Positions 34,156-45,980 of a DNA stretch of 64,000 bases are shown here, in pieces (position 1 is the stretch's first letter; every line of letters starts with the position of its first letter). The notes under the pieces are model-generated. The model was given only the letters and a program-made list of their open reading frames with translations, was not told where the DNA came from and made no database searches. The DNA comes from Tetradesmus obliquus (Eukaryota; Chlorophyta; Chlorophyceae; Sphaeropleales; Scenedesmaceae). The DNA is taken from the NCBI GenBank assembly GCA_030272155.1, contig CP126192.1, positions 2,948,501 to 3,012,500 of the forward strand, in the 5' to 3' direction. The translations under genes and the position numbers were made by a program.

Positions 34156-36762
34156 ACTTCACGTCTACTAGTAGCGCTTGAAACGCTTATGGGGGCGCCG
34201 CAATGATGTCGGCTGCATGCACATGCACGGGTTGGGCGATCGCCTCCTGGCAACATCAGTCCCCTGTACAGGAGTGGTGGTTGCTCTCTGTGCGCGCTTG
34301 CATGTATGTGTGGCTTTCTTGTAATCCCGGGCCGGCCTCATCGACTGGACGTCCTTGAGTGCAGGGCAAGTCCTTTGCCATAATGATAAGAGTTAGGCAT
34401 TGTTACCACAAGCCATGTGTTTCAGTTCTTCAAACACTACGTGCACATCTGCCTCCATGTCAGCCCACTGCGCCACCTTGTGCACAGCAGCAACACACCA
34501 CAGCAGCACCCAAGGCCGTAACCGCCTGCCCTCCCTATAGACCTGCTAGCACAGTTGATCAGTCACACACACATGTACAGGCGTCTCTCAGTCTCTCCAG
34601 CCACCTCCAACGATCAGATGAAACTCAATGGCAACATGCATGCAAGCCATGCAGCCACACGACGGCCCACCCTACAACAGCACTGCAACACAGAAGCAAA
34701 GCAGTCAGAGGTTGGCACTTGCAACATCGGTTACGCACCTAACGCCGCTACTGCCAGAGGCCGTGCTAACAGCAGCAGCAGCAGCAGTTTTGTACGATAG
34801 TGCTTCCAGATGTGGTGCTACTGCACACAGATCAGCTTGCAGGGAATATGCTGCTACCAGAGCAGCCTCACCCAGGCATTATCAACAGCAGCACGCTGTC
34901 GGCAACAAGCATCACTCAGCAACAATGTGTAAAGCTTTATGTATGGCATGCACACAGACTGTCATCAGTGGTGCGACACAAATTATAACCGTTAAGGCTG
35001 CTAGCGTCACACAACCCTGAGAGACGCTGACAGCAGTGCAAAAGCCACCTGTCAAATCAGAGCCCTCCTGAAGCAACAGCAGCATGCATGTGCACGCGCT
35101 GCATGCAAGCAGCTTTGTACAACACGCTGGTGCTCAGTGGTGGTGCTTAGCTTGGCGCGCACATGGCGCATCTCTCAGGCAATCAACTAGACAGCTGCTG
35201 TGCAGGTGCTTGGCAGCAGCTGCCAACACAGCCACCTTGGATGCTGGCGCCTTTCCACACAGCAACAATAGGAGGGTCTGGCTTCTGTAGTACACAATGG
35301 TATATGACTACACTGTTGTACACCTGCAGCTGGTAGGCTGGACTGGGCTGCTGCTTTCCTGCAAGTGCCTGCGTTTCCTGCAGCTTCCTGCAAGTTCCTG
35401 CAAGCAGCCCAGCCCCACCCGGCACACGACAAACTCAACACCCAACACACACTTGGCGCTGACCATCTAGGCAGCAATGAGGCCGCCGAGACAACATCCT
35501 CTGGCAAAAAACCAAGCATGTGTTGCGCTGCTGGTGCTGCCATGTATCGCCGGGGTACTATCAGCGCAGGCTTTGTACTTTGCACCCATCAACCCGCCGC
35601 CACCGCCCGCTCAAGCCGCCCCGCCATACCAACCTCAACCAAATTAAAGAGAAAGACAGAGACCTCCTGCACAGCATCTGCCACGACACATGCCAGCTGA
35701 GTCACACAGCACTTGCTGTACACGCATAAAAGTGACCCTATACGTCGCTGCCACAGTTGCATAGGCCGTGCACTTGCCGTCATCATCACACCAGCAGCGG
35801 CGGCAGCTCTAGACGCAGCTCTTCGAGCACCACTGCAGGAAGCTGCGGCTGCCCCCACACGCGCGTGGCTGCCTGACGCAAACCAAAGCAAGACACCTCG
35901 TGACTCGCCAAAGCAAACAATGTGCACCAGTGTACACGCAAATACAGGCTGCAATGGTGCCGCCCTTCTACACAGGTACATCCTGGGTCTTACCCAGGGC
36001 CCACAGTAAACAGCATGCAGCTGAAGCTGGCTTCACACGGGCAATGCCAGCTCAGCATGCATATGACGCTGATGCGAGCAGCACAGCACAGCTGCACCAG
36101 CAACATAACCGTCATAGAACACATGACAGAGCCGCACTCAGCACAGGGCTGAGCAGGACTGTCCATGCTGCAGAACATGCCAACCAGCTAGCACTCTCTC
36201 TGGACCAGATGTTAGCGAGAGGCACAGGACCGCTTTGAGACAGCAAATCTGTGCAAAGCGTGCATGAAGCACACTCGACCATGTGGGGGAGCAAAGACAG
36301 CAATGCAGTCACTAATGCAGCATGCAATTGCCATCCAAAACTCGCCACATGTCAAGCGCGGCCCACCCAAAATACAGACAGGTGCAACGCAGCTGTCCCA
36401 CTCACAGATATGCTCGTCGCTGCTCTTCGAGAAAGAGCATCGTCGAGAAAGAGCAGCGCCGAGCAAACGCCGCATGTCAACACTACACCTACTACTATGA
36501 CACCCAACCCCCACCACAACACATGCGCCCGACACATATGCTACCTCGCCGCCTGACCCACACAGCAGCACCAGCAGCAGCCAGCCCATCATCCTCTGCT
36601 GCACCTCAACTGCGGTCTGCTGCTGGCATCACAGCACCCACGCTGCTGCCGCTGCTGCCGTCAGGCTGCGCCTCTCACCCCCACCCACCCACTGGCCCCT
36701 TGCAGGACACCACAACTAAATCAGCGCTCCCAGCCTGCAGATTGCAGCTGCCGCCTGGCGCC
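34156..36762. other. 2.6-kb gene-free stretch between convergent genes
   Basis: TIM44-like (+) and Pumilio (-) genes converge on this region. No credible exons were found on either strand. A short tandem repeat of CCTGCAAGTT-type words lies at about 35360-35405. The right end is probably a long Pumilio 3'UTR. Confidence 0.45.
34320..34324 (+). terminator. TGTAA polyadenylation signal of the TIM44-like gene
   Basis: TGTAA lies 165 bases after the stop codon, a usual distance for a chlorophyte 3'UTR. Confidence 0.45.
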
Positions 36763-39700
36763 TCACACCTTGCCGTTGATCTTCTGCAAGATGCGCTTGC
36801 CGTGCGGCGTGCCGCGCAGGCTCGGCAAAAAGGGCTTTATCGCGTCCACCAGGTCCTGGTGCAGCTGCCCATTGCTAATCGCCAGCGCGCTCTGCACCAC
36901 ATAATTGCCGTAGCTGTCCTGCAAGAGCCGCGGCAGCAGCGGGCTGGCTAGCACCTCCCCGATGATGACCTGGCGCTCCGGATCTAAGCCGCCGAGCTTG
37001 AGGCACTTCTCCACCACGTTGCTGGAGAACTTCTGCATGGAGAGCTCCGCGTAGTGCCCGACCAGCATGGTCATGATGGCACGGGAGGGCTCAGCCTGGC
37101 CGATGTCCAGCACGTACTGCACCACGTAGTTGCCAAACGCGTCCTGCGGGGCAGACGGAGATGACAGTAGCTGATGTATGAGCAGGTGCAAGCAGGTGTT
37201 GCAGTGCATGCGGGTAAACAACAGGGCCGGGACAGGGAGATGTATGAGGCGCTGTAATCTCACCTTCAACCCAGGTGAGTAAAACTAGTGGTAGCGCCCG
37301 CCCATGACAAAGCGGCTGCTTCTTATATTAAGGCCCTGGCAAGCATGGCCCAAACTTGCCTAGCTACTGCTGCAGCTACAGTGCAAGTCAGCCGAGCCCC
37401 ACACCCATTCACACAGCTGCATGCGGCTGGACATTCAACAGCAGCAGCAGGCCCGCACCTGGCTCAGCTGCAGCGCGTGCTTCGCGATCTCCGCCACCAG
37501 CTCCGTCTTCTGCTGCGAGGACGCAAAGTCGATGCAGCGCTGCATCACGCAGCAGCCGTGCCGGTGCGTGGAGATCTCCACGCAGTGCCGCGCCGCCGCA
37601 TCATACACAAACTGGCTGTCGTCCGGCCCCAGGCGCTGCAGGCAGCGCTGCACCACGTGGTTGCCGTTCAAATCTTTGATGAGGCTGACAACACCGGGGC
37701 CTAGCGCTGAGATGACTAGGCTGCGCTGCTCGCGGCTGGTGAGCGTTTCGATGAGCTTCTGCACTGCGCGCGTGCCGTGCGTGTTGAGCGCTACCTCAAT
37801 GATTTGGCCCTTGTCGCACACGCGCTTCAGCACGTCCAGGCGCTGCTCCTCGCTGCGAGCGTCATAACAGGTTTCAAAAAAGCAGGTGACAGACGACAAA
37901 AGTGAGTTTCGCCAGGGCAAGTGGCGGGCACCAGCTTGGTGGCATGTCAGATGCCTGCTGCCGCTTGTGACTGTGGCCACTGCTGAGTACAGATGCTGTG
38001 AAGGCCATCGCCAGCTGCACCAACAGAGACTGTTGCACTTGCGTCTCTGACTGCCAATCGCAACTAGCCTAAATCCAAACAGAGCACCCCAACCGCAGCC
38101 CCTCCTCACCTGCAGCGGTCCAGCAGCTTCTGCACCAGGTAGTTGCCAAAGGGGTCCATCATCAGCTCAGTCGCGTGCTGCAGCAGCTCAGGGAACACCG
38201 CCGCAATCGCAGCAGCGCCGCCCTCGTCAAACTTGCGCTGCAGGAAGCGGCAGCCGTTCTGATCCTGCGCAATGCTCATCAGCTGGCCACCCACATCTTC
38301 CAGGTTCTGGAAGCGCGCAGAGAAGTGTGCAATGCCCTCATCATGGCTGGCAGCACCTTCTTTTTCACGCTCACCGCCGCGCCTGCCTGCGCCGCTGCCG
38401 CGGCCATCCCTGCTGCTGTGGTCGCCCTTGCTGCCCTTGCCGCCGCCGCGCTGCTTGTGCTCGCCGCGGCCCTGCTGCTCATCGCGGTCAAACCCACCGC
38501 CATGGCTGCCGTCGCCGCGGCCGCCAGGACCGAGCGGAGGGCCTAAGCCACCCATGTGCATGCGGCCCGCATTCGCTGCAGCCGTCGCTGCGGCAGCTGC
38601 TGCGGCCGCGGCAGCCGCTGCTGCTGCGTTGCCTGGGTAGTTGTATTGCGCCTGCATGCCTGCAAGCTGCTGCTGCATGGCTGCCGCCAGCACCTGCTGC
38701 TGCAGGTTTGGCATTGCTGGCTGCGCATATGCTCCTAGTGCTGCTGCTTGTGCTGCCTGCAGTGCTGCTAGCTGCGGGTTGACTCCAGGCAGCATGTTTG
38801 ACTGCGCCGACGACATCAGCGCTGCCTGATACGCTGCTGCGTATGCTGCCATGTACTCCGGCTGTGCCGCAAGCAACGGGTTCACGCCCGCTGCTGCTAG
38901 CTGCTGCTGCTGTATTGCTGCTGCCGCTGCTGCTGCCGCTGCTGCCTGAGGAGGCGGGCTGGCTCCTGCTATGCCGTTCATAGCAGCAAGGCCTGGGTGC
39001 TGCAGCTGCGGGGGTGGCGTGGGTGCATGCTGCCCGCCCAGTGCCGGGTGGCCTGCGAGTGCAGCTGGGCTGGGGGCTCCCAGTGCTTGCAGGGCAGCTG
39101 CAGATGCGGCAGAGCAACACACATACACAATGCAGCATGGGTACAGGGTACAGACATGGTGGGTGCAAGGGTATTGAAGACCAGTGTATGAGCAGCCATG
39201 CGTGACGGAACAAGCAGGATGAAGGATATGACAGCAGTGCACAACATACATACGCTAGCATGCAAGAGAGCTGCAAGCTGCACGCAATGCAACTGGCACA
39301 ACGGCGCATCGACAACCATGACAACCAGTGTATCTCTGCTGCTTGAGAGCACTGCAGAACAGTAAGCCTGCCTTCTGCTGCTGCGTGCGGCTGCGGATAA
39401 AATAGCCTGCGCGGCAGCAGCGGCTCCGCCTGTGCTGGCAGCAGCGACAGCTGCCTACAACGCCCTGCTGCTGCTTGCATGCTCACCCTCAAAGGGTGTG
39501 CCTGGTTTGCTGCTCATCTGCTGCGCGAGTGCTGCCAGCTCGCCATTGCCCAGCCGCGGGGCTGGTGAGCTGCCTCGCACCGCTGCGCAGGATGCAAGGT
39601 GGGCAAGCACGCAGGCAGAAACAAGTGAAAGACAAGCTTGTCAGAGGGGAACATGGGCAGCATAGGAGAGCGCTGTTTCTGTCTGTGGCAGCACTGCAGG

Positions 39701-40755
39701 CATCAGCATCCACAACGCAAGGAAACAGTGAGCTGGTTCAGTGAGCGTGAAGCGGCATGAAGCTGGCTGACGCTGATACCATATCGGAGCGGTACAACAC
39801 AGCATGCGGCGTGCATCACAGCGCATGTGAGGCCTGCATTGTGCTGCTCCACCAGCACGCGATACTGTGGCCTGTCAGCAACGCCCACAAGCCAGCCTGA
39901 CTGCCCATGCACTAGGGTCACCAACACTCACAGAGTTGGTGGAAGGCCTGCACCAGGCTGCTGTTTGGCCCCTGCTCCTGGATGACTTCCAGACCTGCAA
40001 ATGTAAAACATGTTGCCATTAGCATCAGGGTGCACTAGCAACGAAGCAACAATCAGCTGATGACTGCTTTGCAGCAGCAGCAGCAGCGGCGCACCTCCAG
40101 GTGTCAGGCCCCCACCCATGCCCAGCAGCGCTGCTTGGTTGGGTGGGGGCGTGGCTGAGGTGAGCATGCCCTGCTGATGAGCCAGCATCTGCTTCTGCTG
40201 CAGCAATCCCAGCTCGCTGTAGAGAGTCCTGCCCTCCACTGGCGGTGGGAGCTTTCGCTGCCCGGAAAACGCCTCGTAGAAGCGCGCATAGTCCTCATCC
40301 AAGCGGATATCCTGGTGTTCTATTCCTGGCCAGCCTCTGCTTGAGCTTGCGGCATCCGCGGGGCCCTGCACGATGCAGAAGGAGTCAGTGTCACTGTGAC
40401 CATGGCACACCAGGCTGGGCACACCTTGGCTGCTGCTGCACTTACCGGGGTCCAGCGATCCTGCAAGTGAGGTGGTGCAGACGTAGCACGAGGCACGTCC
40501 TCCAGCAATTTACTGATTTGGCTGTCATACTCTCCCCTGCAAACACAGTGCCGGCCCTGTCAACAGCTGTGCCTGGCCCAAACACAGCTTTATAATGGTG
40601 CTTCATCGCACCAGTTTGGTGAAGAGCTGATGTTTTCCTGCGTGCCTGCTGCTCCAGGCGGCCCAAACATGGTGCCAATATAGAGCGAGCTAGGCCAAAC
40701 GCAACATTGATGAACTTAATGCAGTTGAAAGACCGTCGATTACTCACAGGAGCAT
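36763..40755 (-). CDS. Pumilio/PUF-domain RNA-binding protein
   Basis: Eight exons on the minus strand: 40755-40748, 40536-40446, 40365-40095, 39994-39932, 39582-39487, 39097-38110, 37852-37459, 37143-36763; 763 residues with phases intact. The start is an 8-nt coding microexon (ATG CTC CT), chosen because only it splices in phase with the next exon, GEYDSQISKLLEDVP. Residues about 180-430 are Ala/Gln-rich, then Gly/Arg/Asp-rich (GGRGDGSHGGG, REKEG). The PUM homology domain follows (about 435-760), with repeat recognition helices NGCRFLQ, FGNYLVQ, THGTRAVQ, LNGNHVVQ, RHGCCVMQ, FGNYVVQ, FSSNVVE and YGNYVVQ. Such proteins bind UGUA-containing 3'UTR elements and repress or relocate mRNAs in the cytoplasm. 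Repeats 3 and 5 depart from the classical PUM code. The very Ala-rich exon overlaps long spurious ORFs on both strands. Confidence 0.9.
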
Positions 40756-42164
40756 AGTCCCTGAGTAGTATGAGAACGAGCATTGTACAGAACCACGGGT
40801 GTTATGAAGAATCCTGCTCTAATGCGTCGCTCAACTGCTGAAAACCAGTTTATTTGTCAGAACATCATACATTCATAGATACTGAGGGGTGTTGCAGCCT
40901 TACGAAAGCTAGGCTAGTGTAAAGCACCAAGTACAGCGACTGCCAGCTGGTGACTTCATCCGGCATGCATCAACTAGCGTAAGCTGCATTTGCGCACCAG
41001 CAATCGCACTGTATGGTTCAAGCTAGGCAGCATCAAAACCTGAGTAGTGGTGCTCGGCAAAGAAGTGTACCGTACTGGGGGTGTAGGGCTTTCGTAGCAC
41101 ACCCGGTGTGCACACTGTGACAGGGCCTGTGCATGAGCTTCACAACCATGAAGAGGAAGCATTCCAGGCTCATTTCGCGTTTTGCTGCTGCAATATCATA
41201 TGAATGCATGAAATGAACAGTCGTTACGTGCATTTGGTGCAACAGCCATCATCAGGACCAGTACTGGTGCCACCAGGTGCCATGGTGGCCAGCTGGGTCA
41301 ACCAGTGTTGCTCCCCTCACAACATCCAAATGCGGTAACGTTGCACATGTGACCGCATACAAATCAAAGCTGCCACCTGATGCTTTTGACACGTTTCATG
41401 CTAATGAATGCATGCTGTGCTCATCGTAATGCAGCCGTGAAATGGCAGTCCAACTGCGTGGGCCAGCCTGGTGTTGTCGCACCCAGAGAGCGTTTACCGA
41501 CTTTTTGAAACAGTCTTGGCGATAACCTCCAGGCTACATCCCCAAATAACGTGACAAGCAGAAGTAATTCCTCATGCATTGGGGCCGTTCAGTTGTGTCA
41601 CCCGCACCATGAGCCCGGCTCAAACAAGGGGCCCTTGTTTCAAGTGACAGGCACATCGGCAGGGCGTGCACGTCACAAGGACATATCACTGCATGCATGC
41701 AAAGGAGTCCTGATGGATGCGCAGCGCTGATTCAAGTCAACAACAAACAACAAACCCTGTATCGACAACGAAGCACTAACACTGCCGGCTGCCAGTTGCT
41801 GCCTCAGCTGGCGAGTTCTATCTGTGATGGTAGCCACTAGCAGTTGCCGCAAGCGCATACATACACTCCACCTGCTCACCAACCATATGCCAGATTGCGG
41901 CGGCCCAGCAGGCGCACACAACCAGCTTGGGGCGGCTGTTGTATGAGCTCATACACATATAAGGGCCCCTTATAGGCCGGGCCTCATAGAAGCCGAGGAT
42001 GCACTTCATGCCTCATGCCTCTTGACACCTCCTGAGTGTCGTCACAAGAGGCTGCGGCACACCCTGCCAGCTTTCAACATCAATATGTAGCTGCACGGCT
42101 GTAGCCGGCAGCCTGGCACTGGCGCATGACAGCCTGTCACTGACAGGCTGAGCATGGCAGCCCT
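40756..42164. other. Intergenic region upstream of Pumilio
   Basis: The left end holds the Pumilio 5'UTR and promoter; the right end is the 3' flank of the Thr-rich gene. The sequence is less CAG-rich and closer to balanced base composition than the genes. No coding signal is recognised. Confidence 0.45.
42131..42149. other. Perfect inverted repeat just beyond the Thr-rich gene
   Basis: AGCCTGTCA and TGACAGGCT flank a single C, 16 bases past the stop codon of the gene at 42165. It could fold as a 3'UTR stem or bind a protein as DNA. It does not match the histone-mRNA 3' stem-loop. Confidence 0.4.
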
Positions 42165-42906
42165 TCAGGCTTGCTCAGCCTGCTGTCCCTCCCTGCTTGC
42201 GGCCTCTGCCATGCCAGGCGGCGCTGTGGTGGTTGTTGTTGCCATGCTGCTGCTGGCAGGGTCGATTGTGGTGGTGGTGATGGTGTTGGTGGCAGGGTCG
42301 TAGCGAGTGTTGGTGCGTGCGTCCTCGCTGGGCTGGCTGGTGGCGATGGTGGTGGTGGTGCCGTCAGGGTGCATCACAGCGCCTTGCATCAGCGCTGAGC
42401 CGCCCTGGGCAGGCATTGGTGCGCCCATTGCAGCCATCATGCCCTGCACAGCAGATGCAAAAGGGCGCAAGATGGACAGATGGCAGTAGGTTTGGTCGGC
42501 AGCAAGCAGGTGTTGACATCATGATGTCATGCCTCGTGTGCAGTTCATGGTGTGCTGCTTCATGCAAAGCTAACATCAGGACATTATCAGACGGAACGTC
42601 AGATTGTCTGCTGCTGCGCAAGGCGACAGGCGCTCTGCTGTTGCCGCATTAGCACTATGTGGTGCACTGCTGGGGCAAGCTGTTTCAACCGGTGTGAAGC
42701 GGCAAACTCGTGGTATGGCATACCGCCAAGGCCCATACAATAATGCAGCATACCTGCACTGCTCCCGCAGTGCTTGCCAGCATGTCAGTACTACTGACTT
42801 CGGAAGAGGCAGGTGCAGTTGCTGCTGTGCCGCTCTGCTGCAGCTCCTGATCTCCTGCCTTGGCCAGCTCCTGTGAACCAGCCTGCGTCGCACGTGTCTC
42901 CGACAT
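42165..42906 (-). CDS. Predicted 143-residue Thr-rich protein, unknown function
   Basis: Two exons, 42906-42754 and 42443-42165, joined in phase 0 by a GTATGC...CTGTGCAG intron. The start MSETRATQ is the first ATG. The N-terminal half is polar (Gln, Ala, Ser, Glu). The second half carries a Met-rich segment (GMMAAMGAPMPAQGG) and a Thr-dominated repeat-like tail (TTTTIATSQPSEDARTNTRYDPATNTITTTTIDP...). No signal peptide, membrane segment or known domain is visible, and the protein is probably disordered. The clean splice sites and low-stop frame support a real gene, but there is no family match. Confidence 0.5.
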
Positions 42907-44418
42907 GCTTTGCGGAAATATTTGGGTGATCGCAGAGTGCTGACGCGGATAAATAGGTGGCAAAATCCACGTCCAATGATAGCAACGAAACGACGAAAGG
43001 TGTGCTTGTCGGATGTAGCTGAGTAAACTGAGAAACTTCGATGTTCTGCAGGTACTGGAGAGCATTAAGGTGCCCTTGTCCAGTTACTACAAAGGGGCAC
43101 AACCGTCATGACTCAGCCTGTGTCTGTCCGACAGACTCTGTCGTATCAGTTGCATCCGAAGCTTCGATGGCGGCTCTTGTTAGAGCGATCACATTTTTGA
43201 CTTATATCCAAAACCACATGTCAGATACCAAGCTCACACACAGCGGGCTTCAAGGCAAGCTCTGGGCAGTACATGTACTGGCTGTAGTCGATGATGCATT
43301 GCGCTAGCCTTGCCCGAAACGACTGCTGTACAAATAACCTGAACGTACTTACAGTTAGGCTGCTTTCTGTCATATGTATGCTGTGCAAGCCGCTTGAAGC
43401 TGTGAACACCATGGCATGCACAACTGTTGTGAGCGCATCTGGGTCATTTCTGGCTCGTTGTGAAATGCAGCTCTCACAGGGCATGCCACTCACAGGCACA
43501 AACATTGGTGAAGTTCACACTGAACATGCAATACCTCTGTACACAGTACAGGTTGCTGTGCACACGGCGATGAACACCACTTCCAAAATCATGCGCTCGT
43601 GCATGCAGCAGCATGCTGATGTATGCAGTTCAGCTAAATATGCATGGGTTGCGGTGGTGGTGCTGCGGCGGTACTCAGCAAACACGTCTGCTTGTTCACA
43701 ACCTCAACAATTCAGAAATTCTAGACACCACCAAGCAGCTGTAAGTTGGAATACGCATGCCATGCCATGCTGTAATGATACGGCATCACAACACAAGTTG
43801 GCCCGCGATCCGAATGACAGAGTGTGTCCAGGCTGCATTGCCGTGACAGCTCAGCCCCCTCGTTTGCATGTGCATGGCACCCTGCCCTGGGCACTCATCT
43901 CAATCATCAGTTTTGCATTCAGTTCGCTGCCACCTACTTGCTAGCAGTAACCAGTTCAATGACATGCACATAATTCCTTGGTGCTGGATGTGCTGCAGCA
44001 TGAAATGTTGCACACAGGAAAGTATCAACGCTACATATTGCAGACCGGCAGGTGGCCCGGCCGCATGCTAGGTGAAACCAAAAGTGCTGCAGTGCAAGGA
44101 TTGCTATTCAAACCAGCTAAATCCGCACGAAAGCAGCACCTATTCACACGTGTTACTATGCTTGTGCACTGATTGCTGGTTAACCTGGTTTTCATGAGTC
44201 AACCCGCACTGCCAAGAATGTGTGCGTCTATCCAAGAAAGCAAGCACATGTGAAGCAGTGTGCAAAGCATGTAAACCAAGGAAGAGCGCCATGCCTTGAA
44301 ATGCTTGTCAGACAAGTGCTGGATGCAGCTTGCAGCAGTTGTGTCCGCCCAACATTCAAGGCCGCAGCTCGCAGCAGCTGCAGTCACCCAAAGCTCAAGG
44401 CCGCCGCAATGGCAGCGC
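42907..44418. other. Intergenic region with one long unsupported ORF
   Basis: The left part is the promoter region of the Thr-rich gene. An ATG-initiated 217-codon ORF occurs at 43291-43944 (+). Its composition is mixed and Cys/His-scattered with no domain, so I do not call it a gene. Nothing else is recognised. Confidence 0.35.
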
Positions 44419-44564
44419 TCAGCCGGTGCGTGCGAAGCGCTCCGCCACGTTAAACACGCGCTGGTCCTCCTGCGATGCCGCCCAGGACATGAGCGAGCCC
44501 ATGCTGCCGGTGCGGCGCGTGGAGGACATGGAGCCCCCTTTGCTCACAGCCTCCTCGATCGCCT

Positions 44565-44661
<97 letters not shown>

Positions 44662-45980
44662 GTACACGTGTGTCAGCGTGGTGTTCAGCAGTACAGAGGC
44701 CCGTGTTATGCTGTTTACAATAACCTTGGTGGCCCCACCAGTGTAAGGAGGTAATGTTTTGCCTGTCTGCACCAGGTGGTGCCTGCCATGTCCTGCTGCT
44801 GTCACGCATACAGGCCACAAACAACAATGCCTGGCACACCAGCAGCACCTCACCTGGGAAGTAGCAACAGAGGCCCTCATGTTGTTGGCCATGCGCTGAT
44901 CTGCCCGGCTGCCCCACTGCGCCAGCTTCCTGCCTGCCCCCATCATGCGCGTTGCTGCGCCCTGCAGCGCCTGCATGTTCTGCGGCGTCATTAGGTTGGT
45001 TAGGGCGCCGTTGGTGCCGGTGGCGCCAATGTTGCGGCCTGCGCCTGTGAGCATGTTCAAGGCGTTGCCGCCTGGGGCCGCGGCAGCTGGTGCTGGTGCC
45101 GTGCCTGGCTGACCTCCCCTGTTGAACATGCCCTGCAGCCAGTGAAAGCAGTTGTGTACAGTCAGAACTGGATGGACAGCTGTTTTCTGCCTTGATGATG
45201 CAGTAAGAGGAAGTAGCCAGCAGTGTGTTGCTTGTGTCCGATGACACATGTTATGCAGGAGAGCCACTGCAGCTCAAATAGTGCTGTCTGCTCTAGTCTC
45301 ACCACTAGCTCCTCATGTTTCTGTCTTCTTTGGTGTCATGTTGCAGCGATTGTGCCGCACAAGGCTGTGCACCTGTACATTCAGCAATTGCATCTGCTCA
45401 CCTGCTAGCTGACTGTACAATGAATTCTGCTGTAAGAGCCAACATGCTCACCTGTGCAGCAGTTGTCAGCCCAGCCAGCAGGCCGCCCTGCCTGGCAGGC
45501 TGCTGCAGCAGCCTTCTGCTGCTGCTCAACGTGCTGCTGCCGCCAATTTGAGCACCTTGCAACTCTAGAGATCTGCAGCAAGTGTATATGTCAACACGCA
45601 GATCAGCCAGCGGCAGGGCAGTGAGAAGCCAGGTCACCAGCTGCAAAGGTGGCTACAAGGCTATTTGATGATTTCGTGCTCCGTTGGTGGACCCACGCAA
45701 GCTGCTGTGGTAGTTTGTACTGTCAGGGCTTCTCGCACCAAACTCGACAGTCTCGTTTGAAACTGCATACCTGCCTGTTGCTGCCGAGTCAAACTATTAA
45801 AGCCAGACATACGCATACAATGCGGTGCAAAACAGCGCGGCTGACCGCACGGTGTGCGGCTCTCAGGTGGGACCCACTTGTGTGGGACACTCGGGCAGAC
45901 TCACCAATGGCGCTGGCGAATCCAAGCACAACCGACAGAGCCAGCAGAGCAGCAAGATGAGCTGAATTTTGACGCGGCAT
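44419..45980 (-). CDS. Predicted secreted 203-residue protein, unknown function
   Basis: Four exons on the minus strand: 45980-45905, 45564-45452, 45132-44854, 44562-44419, with matching phases. The N terminus MPRQNSAHLAALLALSVVLGFASA is a good signal peptide with an A-x-A cleavage site, so export or entry to the endomembrane system is expected. The mature part is Ala/Gly/Asn/Met-rich (GGNALNMLTGAGRNIG, NLMTPQNMQALQGAATRMM) and ends with a Ser-rich block and the acidic/hydrophobic EDQRVFNVAERFARTG. No cysteine framework or known domain is seen. The third intron ends in 31 uninterrupted CTG triplets that lead directly into the CTGCAG acceptor of the last exon. If that intron were retained, the repeat would be translated. 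Confidence 0.6.
44566..44660 (+). repeat. (CAG)31 microsatellite at a 3' splice site
   Basis: Thirty-one uninterrupted CAG triplets plus CA. On the gene strand this is (CTG)31 ending in the CTGCAG acceptor at 44563, in the last intron of the secreted-protein gene. It is the longest pure trinucleotide tract in the window. Confidence 0.97.

Noticed and set aside
38106-39492. Long ORFs on both strands over the Pumilio Ala-rich exon
   Set aside because: CTG/GCN-rich DNA gives few stops in any frame. Only the minus frame that runs into the PUM repeats has phase-matched splice sites.
43291-43944. 217-codon ATG ORF on the + strand
   Set aside because: Composition is scattered, with no domain, no neighbours in frame and no clear splice partners; chance length is plausible in this base composition.
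44296-44754. Plus-strand poly-Gln protein over the CAG tract
   Set aside because: The + frame is only the complement of the minus-strand gene's last intron and exon; no splice sites or homologous sequence support it.
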